From: Bacillota bacterium
GTDB lineage: Bacteria; Bacillota; Clostridia; Acetivibrionales; DTU013
NCBI GenBank assembly: GCA_023433505.1
Contig: JAEZCO010000094.1
Span: 62,001 to 126,000 of the forward strand
Length of the DNA stretch: 64,000 nt
Reading direction: 5' to 3'
Part shown: positions 28,809 to 38,888 of the stretch, piece by piece
How the letters are laid out: each line of letters starts with the position of its first letter
Numbering within the stretch: position 1 is the stretch's first letter
Translations under genes and position numbers: made by a program
Notes under the pieces: model-generated
What the model was told of the DNA's origin: nothing
Databases searched by the model: none
What the model saw: the letters and a program-made list of their open reading frames with translations, nothing else

Positions 28809-29752
28809 TTACTGTCTCTTTGTTATGACATGCTCGTCGATACGTCGCACGACACTGTGGGTGTATGGTGTGAAATATTTATTCCAGAAGCCGTAAGCCG
28901 CTGGGTTGATGCTCTCAAAATCGACGCCTAAACGGGTATAGCCCTCACTTCTTAACGTGCGAGCAGATTTTGATACACACCCCTCCCACGGCTTTCAGGA
29001 AGGCAGAAAGCTCCATTGATATGGATATAATCAGGCCTTTGACATATAAAGGTCTCTCCCTCCCGTTCAGCTTTAAGGTATGCAATGATTTTGCCCTGAG
29101 TTTTGGCGGCAAAATAACGGGAATGATTGTGATTTGCCTTAAGCATCAATGAGGCTTCGGTATCAGACTGACGCAGTATGAAGGTCGGACTGGCTGCCAT
29201 GTGTGCATCCAGCATGTGTTCAAGCGGCAGCACACTTCCATATTCCTCCGGTGCAAGCTCCACAAATTCAAAGTCATGACATGGCTGTGTTTCGATTTCA
29301 TCCATTCCCCGGATTGAATCAATACAGCGCATGCCGAAGCCGTAGCGGAAAAACTGTTCCTGCCCCACCCTATCGTGGGCATATAGACAGACCGCATGGC
29401 TGGAGGCTCCGGCTTTCATCCATTTTTCACCGGCTGTCTGGTACATCTGCGCATATATCTGTGCGCGGTTTTCAGCTATTGTCCCGTTTGCGTGCATTGG
29501 CGAGAATACCCCAATGGCATCGGTAGAGCGAAAGGCACTGCCATAAGGTGATACAGTACACAAGAAACCAACCATATCGCCGCCTTCAAAGGCGGCAACA
29601 CCAAGACTGTTTTCAGCAAAGGTCCTCAGTTGGGGGAAATCTTTCACCGGCGGCAGCATATGGACAAAACAACGTTCCTCTTCATAATTCTGGCGGGCGA
29701 TTTGCTCAGCCGGCGCGATATGCGCCGCAGTAAAATCAACGATCTTCACCAT
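28809..29752 (-). pseudogene. GNAT acetyltransferase with C-terminal frameshift
   Basis: The main frame (28952-29752, 266 codons) is a GNAT-like protein with two acetyltransferase halves and the acetyl-CoA loop LPESRGRGVYQNLL. It stops at once after that motif. In another frame the missing end continues (SEGYTRLGVDFESINPAAYG, KYFTPYTHSVVRRIDE) to a stop at 28809. The break lies at about 28950-28956. The start overlaps the end of the upstream acetyltransferase gene by 17 bp, so the two were translationally coupled. Confidence 0.75.
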
Positions 29753-30557
29753 TTACTTTCCTTCCCCCCCAGTGGTAGCCATGTTCCAGCATAACCTCCC
29801 GGATGGTGTCCACGGACTTTCTGTCAACGCCTGAGAGCGCTGATATTTCACGCTCACTTTTGGATTTCATCTCATCCAGGGATAGACATCCCAATCCCTC
29901 AATTGCCTTCCGGGCGTCAGATTCAAGCCGGCAAAGCAATATGTCCATAGAAACGGGGGCGAATTTGTCCTTTGGCGGAAACCCTTTTTCAAACTCCAGA
30001 ACATCCTCTTCATTAAGCTCGTCATAAACAGCATCGATAAAATACCGTCCATGTATGCCGTCTAGTGCACCCTCATATAGGGGCAATGCCATAAAAGGAT
30101 CAAAGTTCTTACCGTCAGCGGTCGTGACGCCAAACTCGGATGCCCGTTGGAATCCGACACGCGGGTAATAATCCGGATGTCCGAAGATCAATATGGCAGG
30201 GTACCCAAGCTGTCTGGCCTCTTCAAAAGTGTGCAGCATCAGTGCCTTGCCCACGCCCATATTCTGGTATCCGGGCAGCACACTAAGCGGCCCGAAAGTC
30301 AATGTCTCGTAAGTTTTGCCAGAAGTGTCCTCAATCCTGCTTTTGGTATATATGATGTGGCCCACAAGTCTGCCGTCCAGTTCAGCCACATAGTCCAGCT
30401 CCGGTACAAATGCAGGAACCTTGCGGAGCCTTTGTACAAGCAGATGCTCGTCACAGGGATGGCGGCTGTTTTCCCAGAAGGCTTCACGGGTCAATTCTTC
30501 TACAGAACGGTAATCTTCGGGAAGTTCAAGCCGCAAAGTCAAGTTTGATTTTGTCAT
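29736..30557 (-). CDS. GNAT N-acetyltransferase with C-terminal alpha-CTD-like helix-hairpin-helix domain
   Basis: 273 aa, intact. The N-terminal GNAT domain of the YhbS type contains GPLSVLPGYQNMGVGKALM (acetyl-CoA loop) and AILIFGHPDYYPRVGF. The last about 55 residues (ARKAIEGLGCLSLDEMKS, EISALSGVDRKSVDTIREVM) resemble the helix-hairpin-helix C-terminal domain of RNA polymerase alpha, an unusual appendage to an acetyltransferase. Substrate unknown. ATG start behind AGAGGG. Confidence 0.85.
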   Translation of the reverse strand: MTKSNLTLRLELPEDYRSVEELTREAFWENSRHPCDEHLLVQRLRKVPAFVPELDYVAELDGRLVGHIIYTKSRIEDTSGKTYETLTFGPLSVLPGYQNMGVGKALMLHTFEEARQLGYPAILIFGHPDYYPRVGFQRASEFGVTTADGKNFDPFMALPLYEGALDGIHGRYFIDAVYDELNEEDVLEFEKGFPPKDKFAPVSMDILLCRLESDARKAIEGLGCLSLDEMKSKSEREISALSGVDRKSVDTIREVMLEHGYHWGGRKVNGEDR

Positions 30558-30685
30558 CGTCGTACCCTCTTACTATTAAGTATATGAAAATATATTTGCC
30601 ATTAAAATTGAATAAATGATTATAATAAATTTCTATTTCTCAGAAAAGATAATCAAACGGATGTGTATAGATGTGCTTGATGACA

Positions 30686-30831
30686 TTACAATACCCACGT
30701 CTTTACTTTTCTGATCCCATGAATATCTTTAAACTCTTCATCTAATACCATCCCCTCGTGCCATGCTATTTTTCGTCAATTTCTGCCCGACAGTATTTAG
30801 GCTGTCCTTCGTAACAGCGATTAAATAGCAT
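30686..30831 (-). pseudogene. Possible small frameshifted gene relic
   Basis: Two overlapping frames join into one plausible peptide: EGQPKYCRAEIDE followed, after a one-base shift at about 30766, by IAWHEGMVLDEEFKDIHG and a stop at 30686. I do not recognise the family. It directly follows the unknown gene at 30821. The coding nature is uncertain. Confidence 0.3.
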
Positions 30832-31468
30832 ACTTCTGCCGAAGCCAACGTAAAATTTCATTTTCCGTTTCCATATTTACCGTAATCGTAGGTGTGATTC
30901 CTGTAGCACGATGAAAATCAGTATTGGTAATACGCTTTTTCAGGGCTGTGCCGTGACAGCGTGCCAATGTTTCTATATGCGTATCGTCAATTTCCGCCAG
31001 GCAAAATTCGATGGTACTGTGTGCTTTTTTATATTGTCCCCATAACGACTTATCAAGCTGCTCAGGAACACAGCCTTTTACACGCAGTCTTTGTATAACC
31101 TCTTTTGTATTATCAACTTCCACAATGGCAGAGTATTCGATATAATCACAGTTAATATGGTCATATACAGGAAACTCAGACATGATTTCCATATCAAAAA
31201 GTAAGTTATACCTCTCATACAGTTTTGCATTAAAGTCATGATAGGAACAATTGAATTTGGGGAAATCGATATCAATGTGCATAAACCAGACATGCCCGAA
31301 ATCTCTATAATTTATATTGAAAAGCTGTACTCTTGCTATGGGCTTTCTGGGATAGACAATGAAATTATCCCCTATATGACTGGGACTATAAACAAGATTT
31401 ACTTTCTCACAAATTTTCCTATAGGTATTTTCAGAAAGATAATGAAGCAATCTCAGTTTTTGAATCAT
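30821..31468 (-). CDS. Protein of unknown function (215 aa)
   Basis: Start at the ATG at 31468, which follows AGGAGGGG; an upstream frame extension to 31492 lies outside this. The protein is soluble and rich in aromatic residues (HVWFMHIDIDFPKFNCSYHD, YDHINCDYIEYSA), with no signal peptide or membrane helix and a C-terminal basic stretch. I recognise no domain. It stands alone between short intergenic regions in an accessory stretch. Confidence 0.7.
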   Translation of the reverse strand: MIQKLRLLHYLSENTYRKICEKVNLVYSPSHIGDNFIVYPRKPIARVQLFNINYRDFGHVWFMHIDIDFPKFNCSYHDFNAKLYERYNLLFDMEIMSEFPVYDHINCDYIEYSAIVEVDNTKEVIQRLRVKGCVPEQLDKSLWGQYKKAHSTIEFCLAEIDDTHIETLARCHGTALKKRITNTDFHRATGITPTITVNMETENEILRWLRQKYAI

Positions 31469-31640
31469 TTTATCCCCTCCTGCTAAAGGCATTTCAAATA
31501 TTGATCTTCAATGCTCTACCTATATTTCCGTTTATGTATTACCAGGGTCATAACTTCATACGTTCAGCTTGCACGCTTTGCCGGTTATTTTATTGATAAA
31601 GTTTGTGTAAAGGCCGATATGCAATCTGTTTATGCCTCTT

Positions 31641-31904
31641 TTAATTGTGCACACTAAAAATTTTCTTAACGGTCAATAATACTAATCCGAACCCGGATAA
31701 GAATGACAGCAGTGTCCCTACGATCATAAAAGGAATTGCTTTCCTGTTTGCTACCTCCGGAGATAACATCCATCCTCTGCCACCCTCAGTATACTCTCTT
31801 GCATAAAAATTGCCCAAACTGAGTGACCCTAGCACCAGTATGATACCACAAACCAATATAATGCTGAAAATTATACTGGCAGCTATGACTTTGTTATTTT
31901 TCAT
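31641..31904 (-). CDS. Small two-helix membrane protein
   Basis: About 87 aa from the ATG at 31904 (AGAGGTG upstream). Two strongly hydrophobic helices (about residues 6-30 and 57-78) are separated by a polar loop (YAREYTEGGRGWMLSPEVANR). Function unknown. Confidence 0.6.
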   Translation of the reverse strand: MKNNKVIAASIIFSIILVCGIILVLGSLSLGNFYAREYTEGGRGWMLSPEVANRKAIPFMIVGTLLSFLSGFGLVLLTVKKIFSVHN

Positions 31905-32088
31905 TTGGCACACCTCTACCTTTCCTCAATAGACCTATTTATTTCTTGCTTTAACGCATTCCCACATACATTTAAGCAATACTATGCAACTATCTCCCAT
32001 AAAGTTGACTAATCTTCTGAAAGTATTATATCAAAGCTTAATAAGAAATTTCAATTAAATAAAAGCAGATAGAAATCATTTTTTTTTA

Positions 32089-35000
32089 TCAATAAATGTC
32101 TGAAAACTCGATGGCTGTTGCCTGGATCAGCCGGTTATCATTGATCTCCTGCAAATTTTTTTCTTTAGGCGTTTCTTTCTTCGTAACAGGGAAAAGAGCT
32201 GTAAATGCGCTGCCTTTACCTACGTCGCTTTCTACGGTTATCTCACCACCCATGATTTCAACAAACATTTTCACGAGCGACAAGCCAATACCCGTCCCTT
32301 CAGCCTGCCTGGAAAGAGAGCTGTCTACCTGCCCGAACCTTTCGAAGATAAGCTGCTGCTTATCCTGGGGGATACCGATACCTTGATCCTTTACCTGGAC
32401 ATACACCTTGCATTTTCCCCCGACGACTCTCTGGAATACCCTGACATAGATTGATTTACCTCTTGGGGTGAATTTGATTGCATTGGAAAGCAGATTCAGC
32501 AAGAATCTTTCGTACTTCTCTTCATCAATCGCAATGATTTTTTCTTTCAGCGTTGACGAAAATAACAGCCTGATCCCCTTTTGTTCGGCGAAAATCATGA
32601 TAGACTCGGTAATTGTCCTGGTCATAAGAACTATATCGATATTCTTCAAGTTTATCTTGATTATGCCTGCATTGATGCGGGTGATGTCGAGGAGGTTATT
32701 CACCAGTTTCAATTGCCGGTTTGAATTTTGCAGTATCCTGCCCAAGTATTGATTCGCTTTGTCGGACAATTCATCCCTGCAGATCAGCTTCATTGCTTGC
32801 ACTGCTGAATTGATCACCGTCAGAGGGGTTTTGAATTCATGGGAGACGAGGGAAAGGAACTCATCTTTCATTCCTATGGCTTTTTGGAGAGCATCATTTT
32901 TATCATGTTCCGCTTTTAATAAAAATTCTTCCATTCGTGCGCGTTCGACATATGCCCAGACGCGTTCAGCGGTTTCACGAATCATTTCCACTTCCACCGG
33001 CGTCCAATTGCGTGGGGTTGTCTGCCGGACGGTGAGTGCGGCGACGAGTTTTCCTTCCTTGTTCAGTGGCACTGAAACGCTCGCAAGGACATCGCGGGCA
33101 AGATAGAGTGCGCGTTCTTCCGCAGAGAATTCCGGGAAAGCGGCAGTATCCGGCACAACCAGATCCCTTCCCGAGTTCAGGATGGCCATCGTCGCTGCAA
33201 AACCGCTATGCCTATAGAACCCCGCCTGGCTGACCTCAACGTCGTTCAGGCTCTCGCTGCCGGCCATGTTGGATTCCTCAAGATATTCGGTGAAGTTCGA
33301 TTGGGACGCGACCAAATGCTCCGACAGAAGGCGTGCGGCGGCGTCCTGAATCAATTTGTCGCCGGACAGGGGCCGGATCGCATCGCTGAGCCTCAGCAGG
33401 AATGTCTGCCGTTCCTCGCTTTGGCGGACCTGTTCTGCGGCATCCTTACGCAGCCGGGCCATATCCAGGTGCGCCGCAACGCGCGCCATCAGCTCACGGG
33501 CACTGAAAGGCTTAATCAGGTAATCATCCGCACCATACTCCAAGCCTTCTACCCTGGATTCCTCTCCGGCCCGCGCGGAAAGAAGGATGATCGGAACAGT
33601 CTTGAGAGCTGCATCCAAACGTATTTCCCTCACCAGGCCGAATCCATCCAGGTCCGGCATCATCACGTCGCTGAGGATCAGGTCCGGACGCTTTTCCCGG
33701 GCTGCCGCCAGAGCCGCCAGCCCGCCTGGCGCGGTCAAGACACTGTAGCGCCCGGCCAGCAGGCGGGCAAGATAGCAGCGCATGTCCGCGTTGTCGTCGA
33801 CGATTAAAATTGCTGGCCGGTCAGAGGGATCTTCCGTTTCGCCCACGGGGCGCGGGACGGAGATCAAATCATGATGCACAACCTGCGGAGCCGCATCCCC
33901 GGCTTCGAATTCCCCCGGCAGCCATCGGAGCGCCTCCTCCACAAACGGCGAAGTCCCAACTGCGGTGGAGGCTAAGGTCCGGCTGCCTCCGATGCGGTCC
34001 GGGGGCAGATGTTCCTTGCCTAAAGGGAGAGAAACTGTAAAGGTGGTACCGGTTCCGAGACGGCTCTCGGCGTGAATTGAGCCGCCGTGAAGCTTGACCA
34101 GCTCCTGGACAAGAGCAAGACCGATACCGCTGCCTTCGTGGGTACGGCTCCTCATATTATCGACGCGATGGAACCGTTCAAAGAGGCGCGGTATCTCTTC
34201 AGCAGGGATTCCGACGCCTGTATCCCGCACTTTCAGAACAGCATTTGACGTTTCCAGGCAAAGCTTGACTTCAATTTCGCCCTCAAAGGTGAACTTGAAG
34301 GCGTTGGAAAGAAGGTTGAGCACGATCTTCTCCCACATCTCACGGTCAATATAGACCGGCTCGGGCAGCGAGGCACAGTCCACTTTCAGGTGCAGGCCGG
34401 CTTTCTCGATCGCCGAACGGAAGACGCTGACCAGTTCAGACGTGTAGTCCGCCAGGTCGGTAAGCTCGTAAGAAGCCTGGATGCGTCCCGCCTCGATCCG
34501 GGAGAAGTCCAGCAGGGTGTTCACCAGTTTTAACAGGCGCAGGCCATTTCTGTGAGCCAGGGAAACCTGCGCTCTCTCCTCTGCGGGCAAGCCTTCACCG
34601 GCCTTGTTAAGAAGCTCCTCCATGGGGCCGAGCATCAGCGTCAGCGGCGTCCGGAACTCGTGGCTGACATTGGAGAAAAAAGTTGTTTTGGCACGGTCAA
34701 GTTCGGCCAGGGCTTCGGCGCGGCGCCTCTCCTGCTCAAAGGCATCGGCATTTGCTATCATCGACGTAATCTTTTCAGAGGCCAGCTCGAAGAAGCGCCG
34801 GTAGGCATCGTCAAAGGCCCGGCGCGGACTGATTCCCAGTATTAACAGTCCTGTAGGGGCTTGCTGGCCCGGCTGCACCAGTGGCAGAACCGCCGCGGAA
34901 TGCGGAGGATCGGGCCAGTGGCGTGCGGGAATATCGCCAAAAAGGCCTTGAAGGTCGCTGACAAGCGTCATTTTCCCGCTTGCGGCAACCTGAGCCAGAG

Positions 35001-35720
35001 GCCAACCCTTTTCATTCGTCGCCGTCAGCTCCACCGTGACCGGAGCAGCTTGAGAGGCGGCGGGAAGTCCTGCGTGTCCTGCCAAACTGGCCGTCTTTCC
35101 ATCCTTGTTGAGCAGATAAATAAGCGAGAATGGCATATCGATAGCATGGTCATCCAGAATCTTTACCACGTCTTCTGCTGCTTTCATGGGATTTCTTGCA
35201 TCGGACTTTAAATTGCTGAGTGCCGCCAGCCTCCGTTCATAGAACACGCGCTCGGTAATCTCCACCGCGACACAAAAGATGCCCCCACTGCACCCGACTC
35301 ATCTCGTGCAGCCCCATATGAGAATTGGAAGTGCGTTTCCTCTTTATATCCTTTTCTCTGCATTATAAAGAGAAAGTCCTCTGTCGAGAAAGGCACTCCG
35401 GTTTTCATCACCTCCATGAGCAGGGGACCGATAACGTCAAAGATTTCATTCCACACCGCCTCGCAGGTCTTGCCAAGCGCCCACGGGTGCTTATCTGCCA
35501 GCATGGGGATGTAGGCGTCGTTATATAGCACTGCCAGCTGAGGCCCCCAAAAGAGGACAATGGGAAAGTTGGTTGTGAGACAGATGTTAACCGCCGATCG
35601 CAAACTTTGAGGCCAGCCCGGCACCGGGCCCAGCGGGGTGTCGGAGAAATCAAATTCGAACATCCGTTTCGCCATCTCGCTGCCTCCAGCTAGAAATTCG
35701 AGTCTCTTTGGCACGCTCAT
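32089..35720 (-). pseudogene. Hybrid PAS-GAF-histidine kinase-receiver-GAF-histidine kinase, split by frameshift
   Basis: Two frames form one gene. The upstream part (ATG at 35720 behind GGGGGGAT) is a PAS-type sensor (about 145 aa). At the C5 run 35282-35286 one base is missing; restoring it joins ARDESGAVG directly to IFCVAVEITERVFYERRL of the downstream frame. That frame has a GAF domain, HisKA (HEFRTPLTLMLGP) with HATPase (DTGVGIPAEE), a receiver domain (ILIVDDNADMR; Asp in ILSDVMMPDLDG), a second GAF, and a second kinase (HEFKTPLTVINSA; DQGIGIPQDK). It may be a true pseudogene, two separately translated proteins (a GTG start at 35265 is possible), or a sequencing error. The bulk is visibly GC-richer than the last kinase module. 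Confidence 0.8.
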
Positions 35721-35940
35721 AGCCAATCCCCCCAAATATATCAATGTTTCTACATAATTTACTCTTATATGCGACAGCTTTCTGGGTTTTCGACAAAAAT
35801 TATACCACAAAATCCTCACTTTTTATATAACCATTTCCTTTTTGACCAGATATTTCTTATACTTCAATTTATGGCATGTGCATTCTCCTTGCAGTTAATT
35901 TATCGCAGCGCTCCGGTTCTACTCTATTATTGAAGCGTGA

Positions 35941-36202
35941 GACATGCGGATGGGTTATGAAACAATGCTTAAAGGCGGGGCGCGCTATTCCGTGACCATG
36001 GCAGAATTTTATAAAATTCTGGCAGTTTCATTGATTTTGCTATTTTCCTGGCAACAGCCGAAAAGTTTGCATCCCTGTCAAATAGCCTTTTCGGTTTGGA
36101 TTATCCGAAGGAGCTTTTGATACCGAGTACTATTTTACAACAATTTTCCGTCATCATACCGACATTACGCCTTCCAGATTCAGAAACAGGTTTGAGGGCT
36201 AG
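35941..36202 (+). pseudogene. AraC family regulator relic
   Basis: The plus strand translates to the end of an AraC DNA-binding domain (FDTEYYFTTIFRHHTDITPS, RFRNRFEG then stop at 36202), preceded by an in-frame stop (PVK*PFRFG at about 36085) and, further up, a different frame (ARYSVTMAEFYKILAVSL) that may be its linker. Internal deletions and stops make it non-functional. The rest of 35721-36380 shows no gene. Confidence 0.5.
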
Positions 36203-36380
36203 ACTCCTTCCCCTATGTCCTGTTTTATAAGGACACAGGAAATGTTTATCGAATGTAACCGCATAAAGGATAATTTTCTACCCCAAAAAAGGTGTCATAG
36301 GCCATAGAATCTTGCTATATTTCCCTGTATACTATGTCCTGCTTATGGCCTAAAGCATTTATGAAAGGTGCGTAGATTTA

Positions 36381-37274
36381 ATGAACAAGCTTATTGATGG
36401 GGTATTCAACAGGGAAATTGAAAAAGCCGTTACAAAATATCTAAATAGACAGTTTAAAATACTCTTCATAAAAAATAATACCGTTGGTGCTATGCATGAC
36501 GCTGCAATTTTTAAAGGTGAAGACTATCGTGTTTTTGTAAAAGCAGGGACAAACTCTTTTTCCTTCGACCAGTTCATTCAAGAAGCATGGGGGCTCAATT
36601 ATATCCGAAATAATTCCTTGATAAAAACTCCGGATATAATTGATGTTCTTACTATTGACGGGGTAGCGCTGCTTATTATGGAAGCCGTCGATGTAAAGCC
36701 CGTTGAAGAAAATAAAGACTGGGAAACTCTCGGCAGAGGGCTTGCTGCTCTACACAAGACAAGCTGGAACAAATGTGGGCTTGAAACGCATAGTTATTTG
36801 GGTATATTCAGGCAAGACAATAGACCTATGGATACATGGCCGGAATTTTTCGGTGAAAGAAGACTGAGGGATACGATGAAAATGGCAGTTGATGCCGGAA
36901 ATATGACATATGAGCAGTGCCTCCCTATTGAAAAGCTGATAAACAAGCTTCCTGAAATATGCGGTCCAATACAGGCATTTTCTTTGCTTCACGGTGATCC
37001 ATGGCCCGGGAATCTGCTTTTTGACGGAAAACAGATGATCGCCATCGATTGCAGTATTTATTATGGAAATAGAGAAATCGATTTATCTACAGTTGACTTT
37101 TTTTATCCTGTATCAAAATATTTCTTTAGTGCCTATAATGAAGTTTATCCAATCGATTCGGGATATAAAGAGAGAAAACCGCTATGGCAAATCAATCAAT
37201 GGCTTGGGCATGTTGCCCTTTTTGGAGAAGAATACATACCCAAGCTTATGAATGCTGTAAATATTTACTTATAG
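36381..37274 (+). CDS. Fructosamine kinase / aminoglycoside phosphotransferase family protein
   Basis: 297 aa. Kinase-like fold: VFVKAGTNS (ATP-binding Lys), catalytic loop LLHGDPWPGNLLFD (about 206-219) and IDCSIYYGNREIDLS, which matches the fructosamine-3-kinase pattern except Cys where the metal-binding Asp of IDP is usual. It may phosphorylate glycated amines for deglycation, or a related small molecule. The unusual Cys could impair activity. It is a single gene, convergent with the nitrogenase-like operon. Confidence 0.82.
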   Translation: MNKLIDGVFNREIEKAVTKYLNRQFKILFIKNNTVGAMHDAAIFKGEDYRVFVKAGTNSFSFDQFIQEAWGLNYIRNNSLIKTPDIIDVLTIDGVALLIMEAVDVKPVEENKDWETLGRGLAALHKTSWNKCGLETHSYLGIFRQDNRPMDTWPEFFGERRLRDTMKMAVDAGNMTYEQCLPIEKLINKLPEICGPIQAFSLLHGDPWPGNLLFDGKQMIAIDCSIYYGNREIDLSTVDFFYPVSKYFFSAYNEVYPIDSGYKERKPLWQINQWLGHVALFGEEYIPKLMNAVNIYL

Positions 37275-37418
37275 AGCTATGGCATGAAAACGGAGGTAAG
37301 ATCAGGGCAATAGACATAAATACAGCTGTGAGCAAGTATTTCTTATATCTTCTCAGATTCCTTCAGCCATAGGTGCAAATTTTCGTCAGCCAATAACAGA
37401 ATAAAGGGTGAAAGAGCA

Positions 37419-37458
37419 AATTATAAAAGCGTTCGGCATGCCAAACGCTTTTATAATT
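37419..37458. terminator. Bidirectional terminator between convergent genes
   Basis: A 15-bp perfect stem, AATTATAAAAGCGTT (37419-37433) and its complement (37444-37458), with a GGCATGCC-containing loop. The stem itself provides A- and T-rich flanks on both strands. It ends the nitrogenase-like operon and perhaps the opposing kinase gene. Confidence 0.8.
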
Positions 37459-37547
37459 AAGCATTATGTTATTTGTATACAGATATCGGCATTGCTTCGG
37501 CATCACTCACCGACCAGCTAAAAAAACACCGGCACAGGGCTAAATTC

Positions 37548-38888
37548 CTACCTGCCGGCAACAGCCGAACTCAACAGGTCTTCAACAAGCCTCAGACCGC
37601 CTTTGTATCCGGTGTAGCCCCTGTCGAGCACCGCCCTATTTGCAACAGGAAAGCTTATGCTCAAATGTGCCGCGCCGATGGATTGTGCCAGTTCACGGTC
37701 CAGGGAACTGCCTGCCACAAAGGCCGGGCTGAAGGACCTGGTATATTTTCCGCTGTCAACTTTAGGATAAAGCTCGTTCAAATACCGGATAACCTCGCTG
37801 GTATCCGTTTCATAAACAACTCTGGGCTTCAATCCGGACGCCAAATTCTCAGAAATTTTCTTCAGCAAATCCTTCTGGTCCTCATTGAGCTGGTCGGTAA
37901 AGACCACCAATTCGGGAAGCCATCCCAGGTCGTCGGACAGGAACCGCGTCACTGCCGGAGCATAGTTGGCGTCGCCGATAACGACGGCATACCGCTGCAA
38001 ATCAAGGTCGTTGTATGCTTCGGTCAATGGATCGATGAAGCTGAAGTATTGATTGTTTTCCTTCTCAATCAGCTTTTCAACCGCATCAATGTCCAGAGAC
38101 AGGGCAGCGCCTACCTGCCGGAGAAAAGCGTCGGAAGCGGCAGGGCCTATGGGAAGCGCCGATACGATAAAAGGCGTGCTGTGAACTTCTTCAAAGGCCC
38201 TGGCAGTTTCCACGCCGTACACCTCTGAAATAACGATATTCAATTCCGCCTCTGCCGCGTTTTTGATTCCATCCAGGGTGTCGTCGTGGGTGAAAAACGT
38301 ATTTACCTTAAGGCCAAGCTTCTCAAGAAGACTGCGGACCCCTTCCAGGTTTCCCCTCCAGAATACGTCCATATAGGGTACGATTCCGAAGATATTCACA
38401 CTGCCTTTTACTTTTTCCTTACCCTTTATGACAAAATCCTTCACCAGCGCCTGCAGCACCAGATCATATCCATAATACGAATTTCCCTTAAAGCCTCCGG
38501 TTTCGGCGGAGATTATACTCACTCCACTATCCCTGAATTCTGAAACAACAGCCTTTACATCATCTCCGATCACCTCGGTGACACAGCCTGTCATTACAAC
38601 AAACAAGCTGCCGTCCATGACCTCCAGGGTATTCACGATCTGCTCCCGCAGCCTTTCAGCGCCGCCGAATACCACTTCCCGCTCCTGGACATTGGAGCTG
38701 GGTACGTTCAGTCCTCCGCAATACCCCCCCACCTGCAGGCCGCTGCCGCCATTCTGAGTCCAGGTGATGTTTCCTGCACAGCCTGATGCCGCATGCAATA
38801 TGGGAATGGTGTCCGGCAATGCTGTTACAGTGGACATCGCACCTCCCAGAGAGCAGAGATATCTCGGCCTTTCTATGAAGCTACTCAT
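37548..38888 (-). CDS. Nitrogenase-like component 1, NifK-type subunit
   Basis: About 446 aa. The ATG at 38888 follows GGAGGTGGAG and overlaps the NifD-like stop by 8 bp; the longer frame to 38966 has no support. It matches the oxidoreductase/nitrogenase component 1 fold, with cysteines at 12 (RYLCSLGGA), 37 (HAASGCAGN) and 102 (TGCVTEVIGDD), equivalent to the three beta-subunit P-cluster ligands Cys70, 95 and 153 of NifK. FGGAERLREQI also matches NifK. An extra Cys57 (YCGG) is present. It should pair with the preceding NifD-like subunit and carry an 8Fe-7S-type or 4Fe-4S cluster at the interface. Its substrate is not N2 by any direct evidence; the context points to sulfur or one-carbon metabolism. 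Confidence 0.85.
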   Translation of the reverse strand: MSSFIERPRYLCSLGGAMSTVTALPDTIPILHAASGCAGNITWTQNGGSGLQVGGYCGGLNVPSSNVQEREVVFGGAERLREQIVNTLEVMDGSLFVVMTGCVTEVIGDDVKAVVSEFRDSGVSIISAETGGFKGNSYYGYDLVLQALVKDFVIKGKEKVKGSVNIFGIVPYMDVFWRGNLEGVRSLLEKLGLKVNTFFTHDDTLDGIKNAAEAELNIVISEVYGVETARAFEEVHSTPFIVSALPIGPAASDAFLRQVGAALSLDIDAVEKLIEKENNQYFSFIDPLTEAYNDLDLQRYAVVIGDANYAPAVTRFLSDDLGWLPELVVFTDQLNEDQKDLLKKISENLASGLKPRVVYETDTSEVIRYLNELYPKVDSGKYTRSFSPAFVAGSSLDRELAQSIGAAHLSISFPVANRAVLDRGYTGYKGGLRLVEDLLSSAVAGR

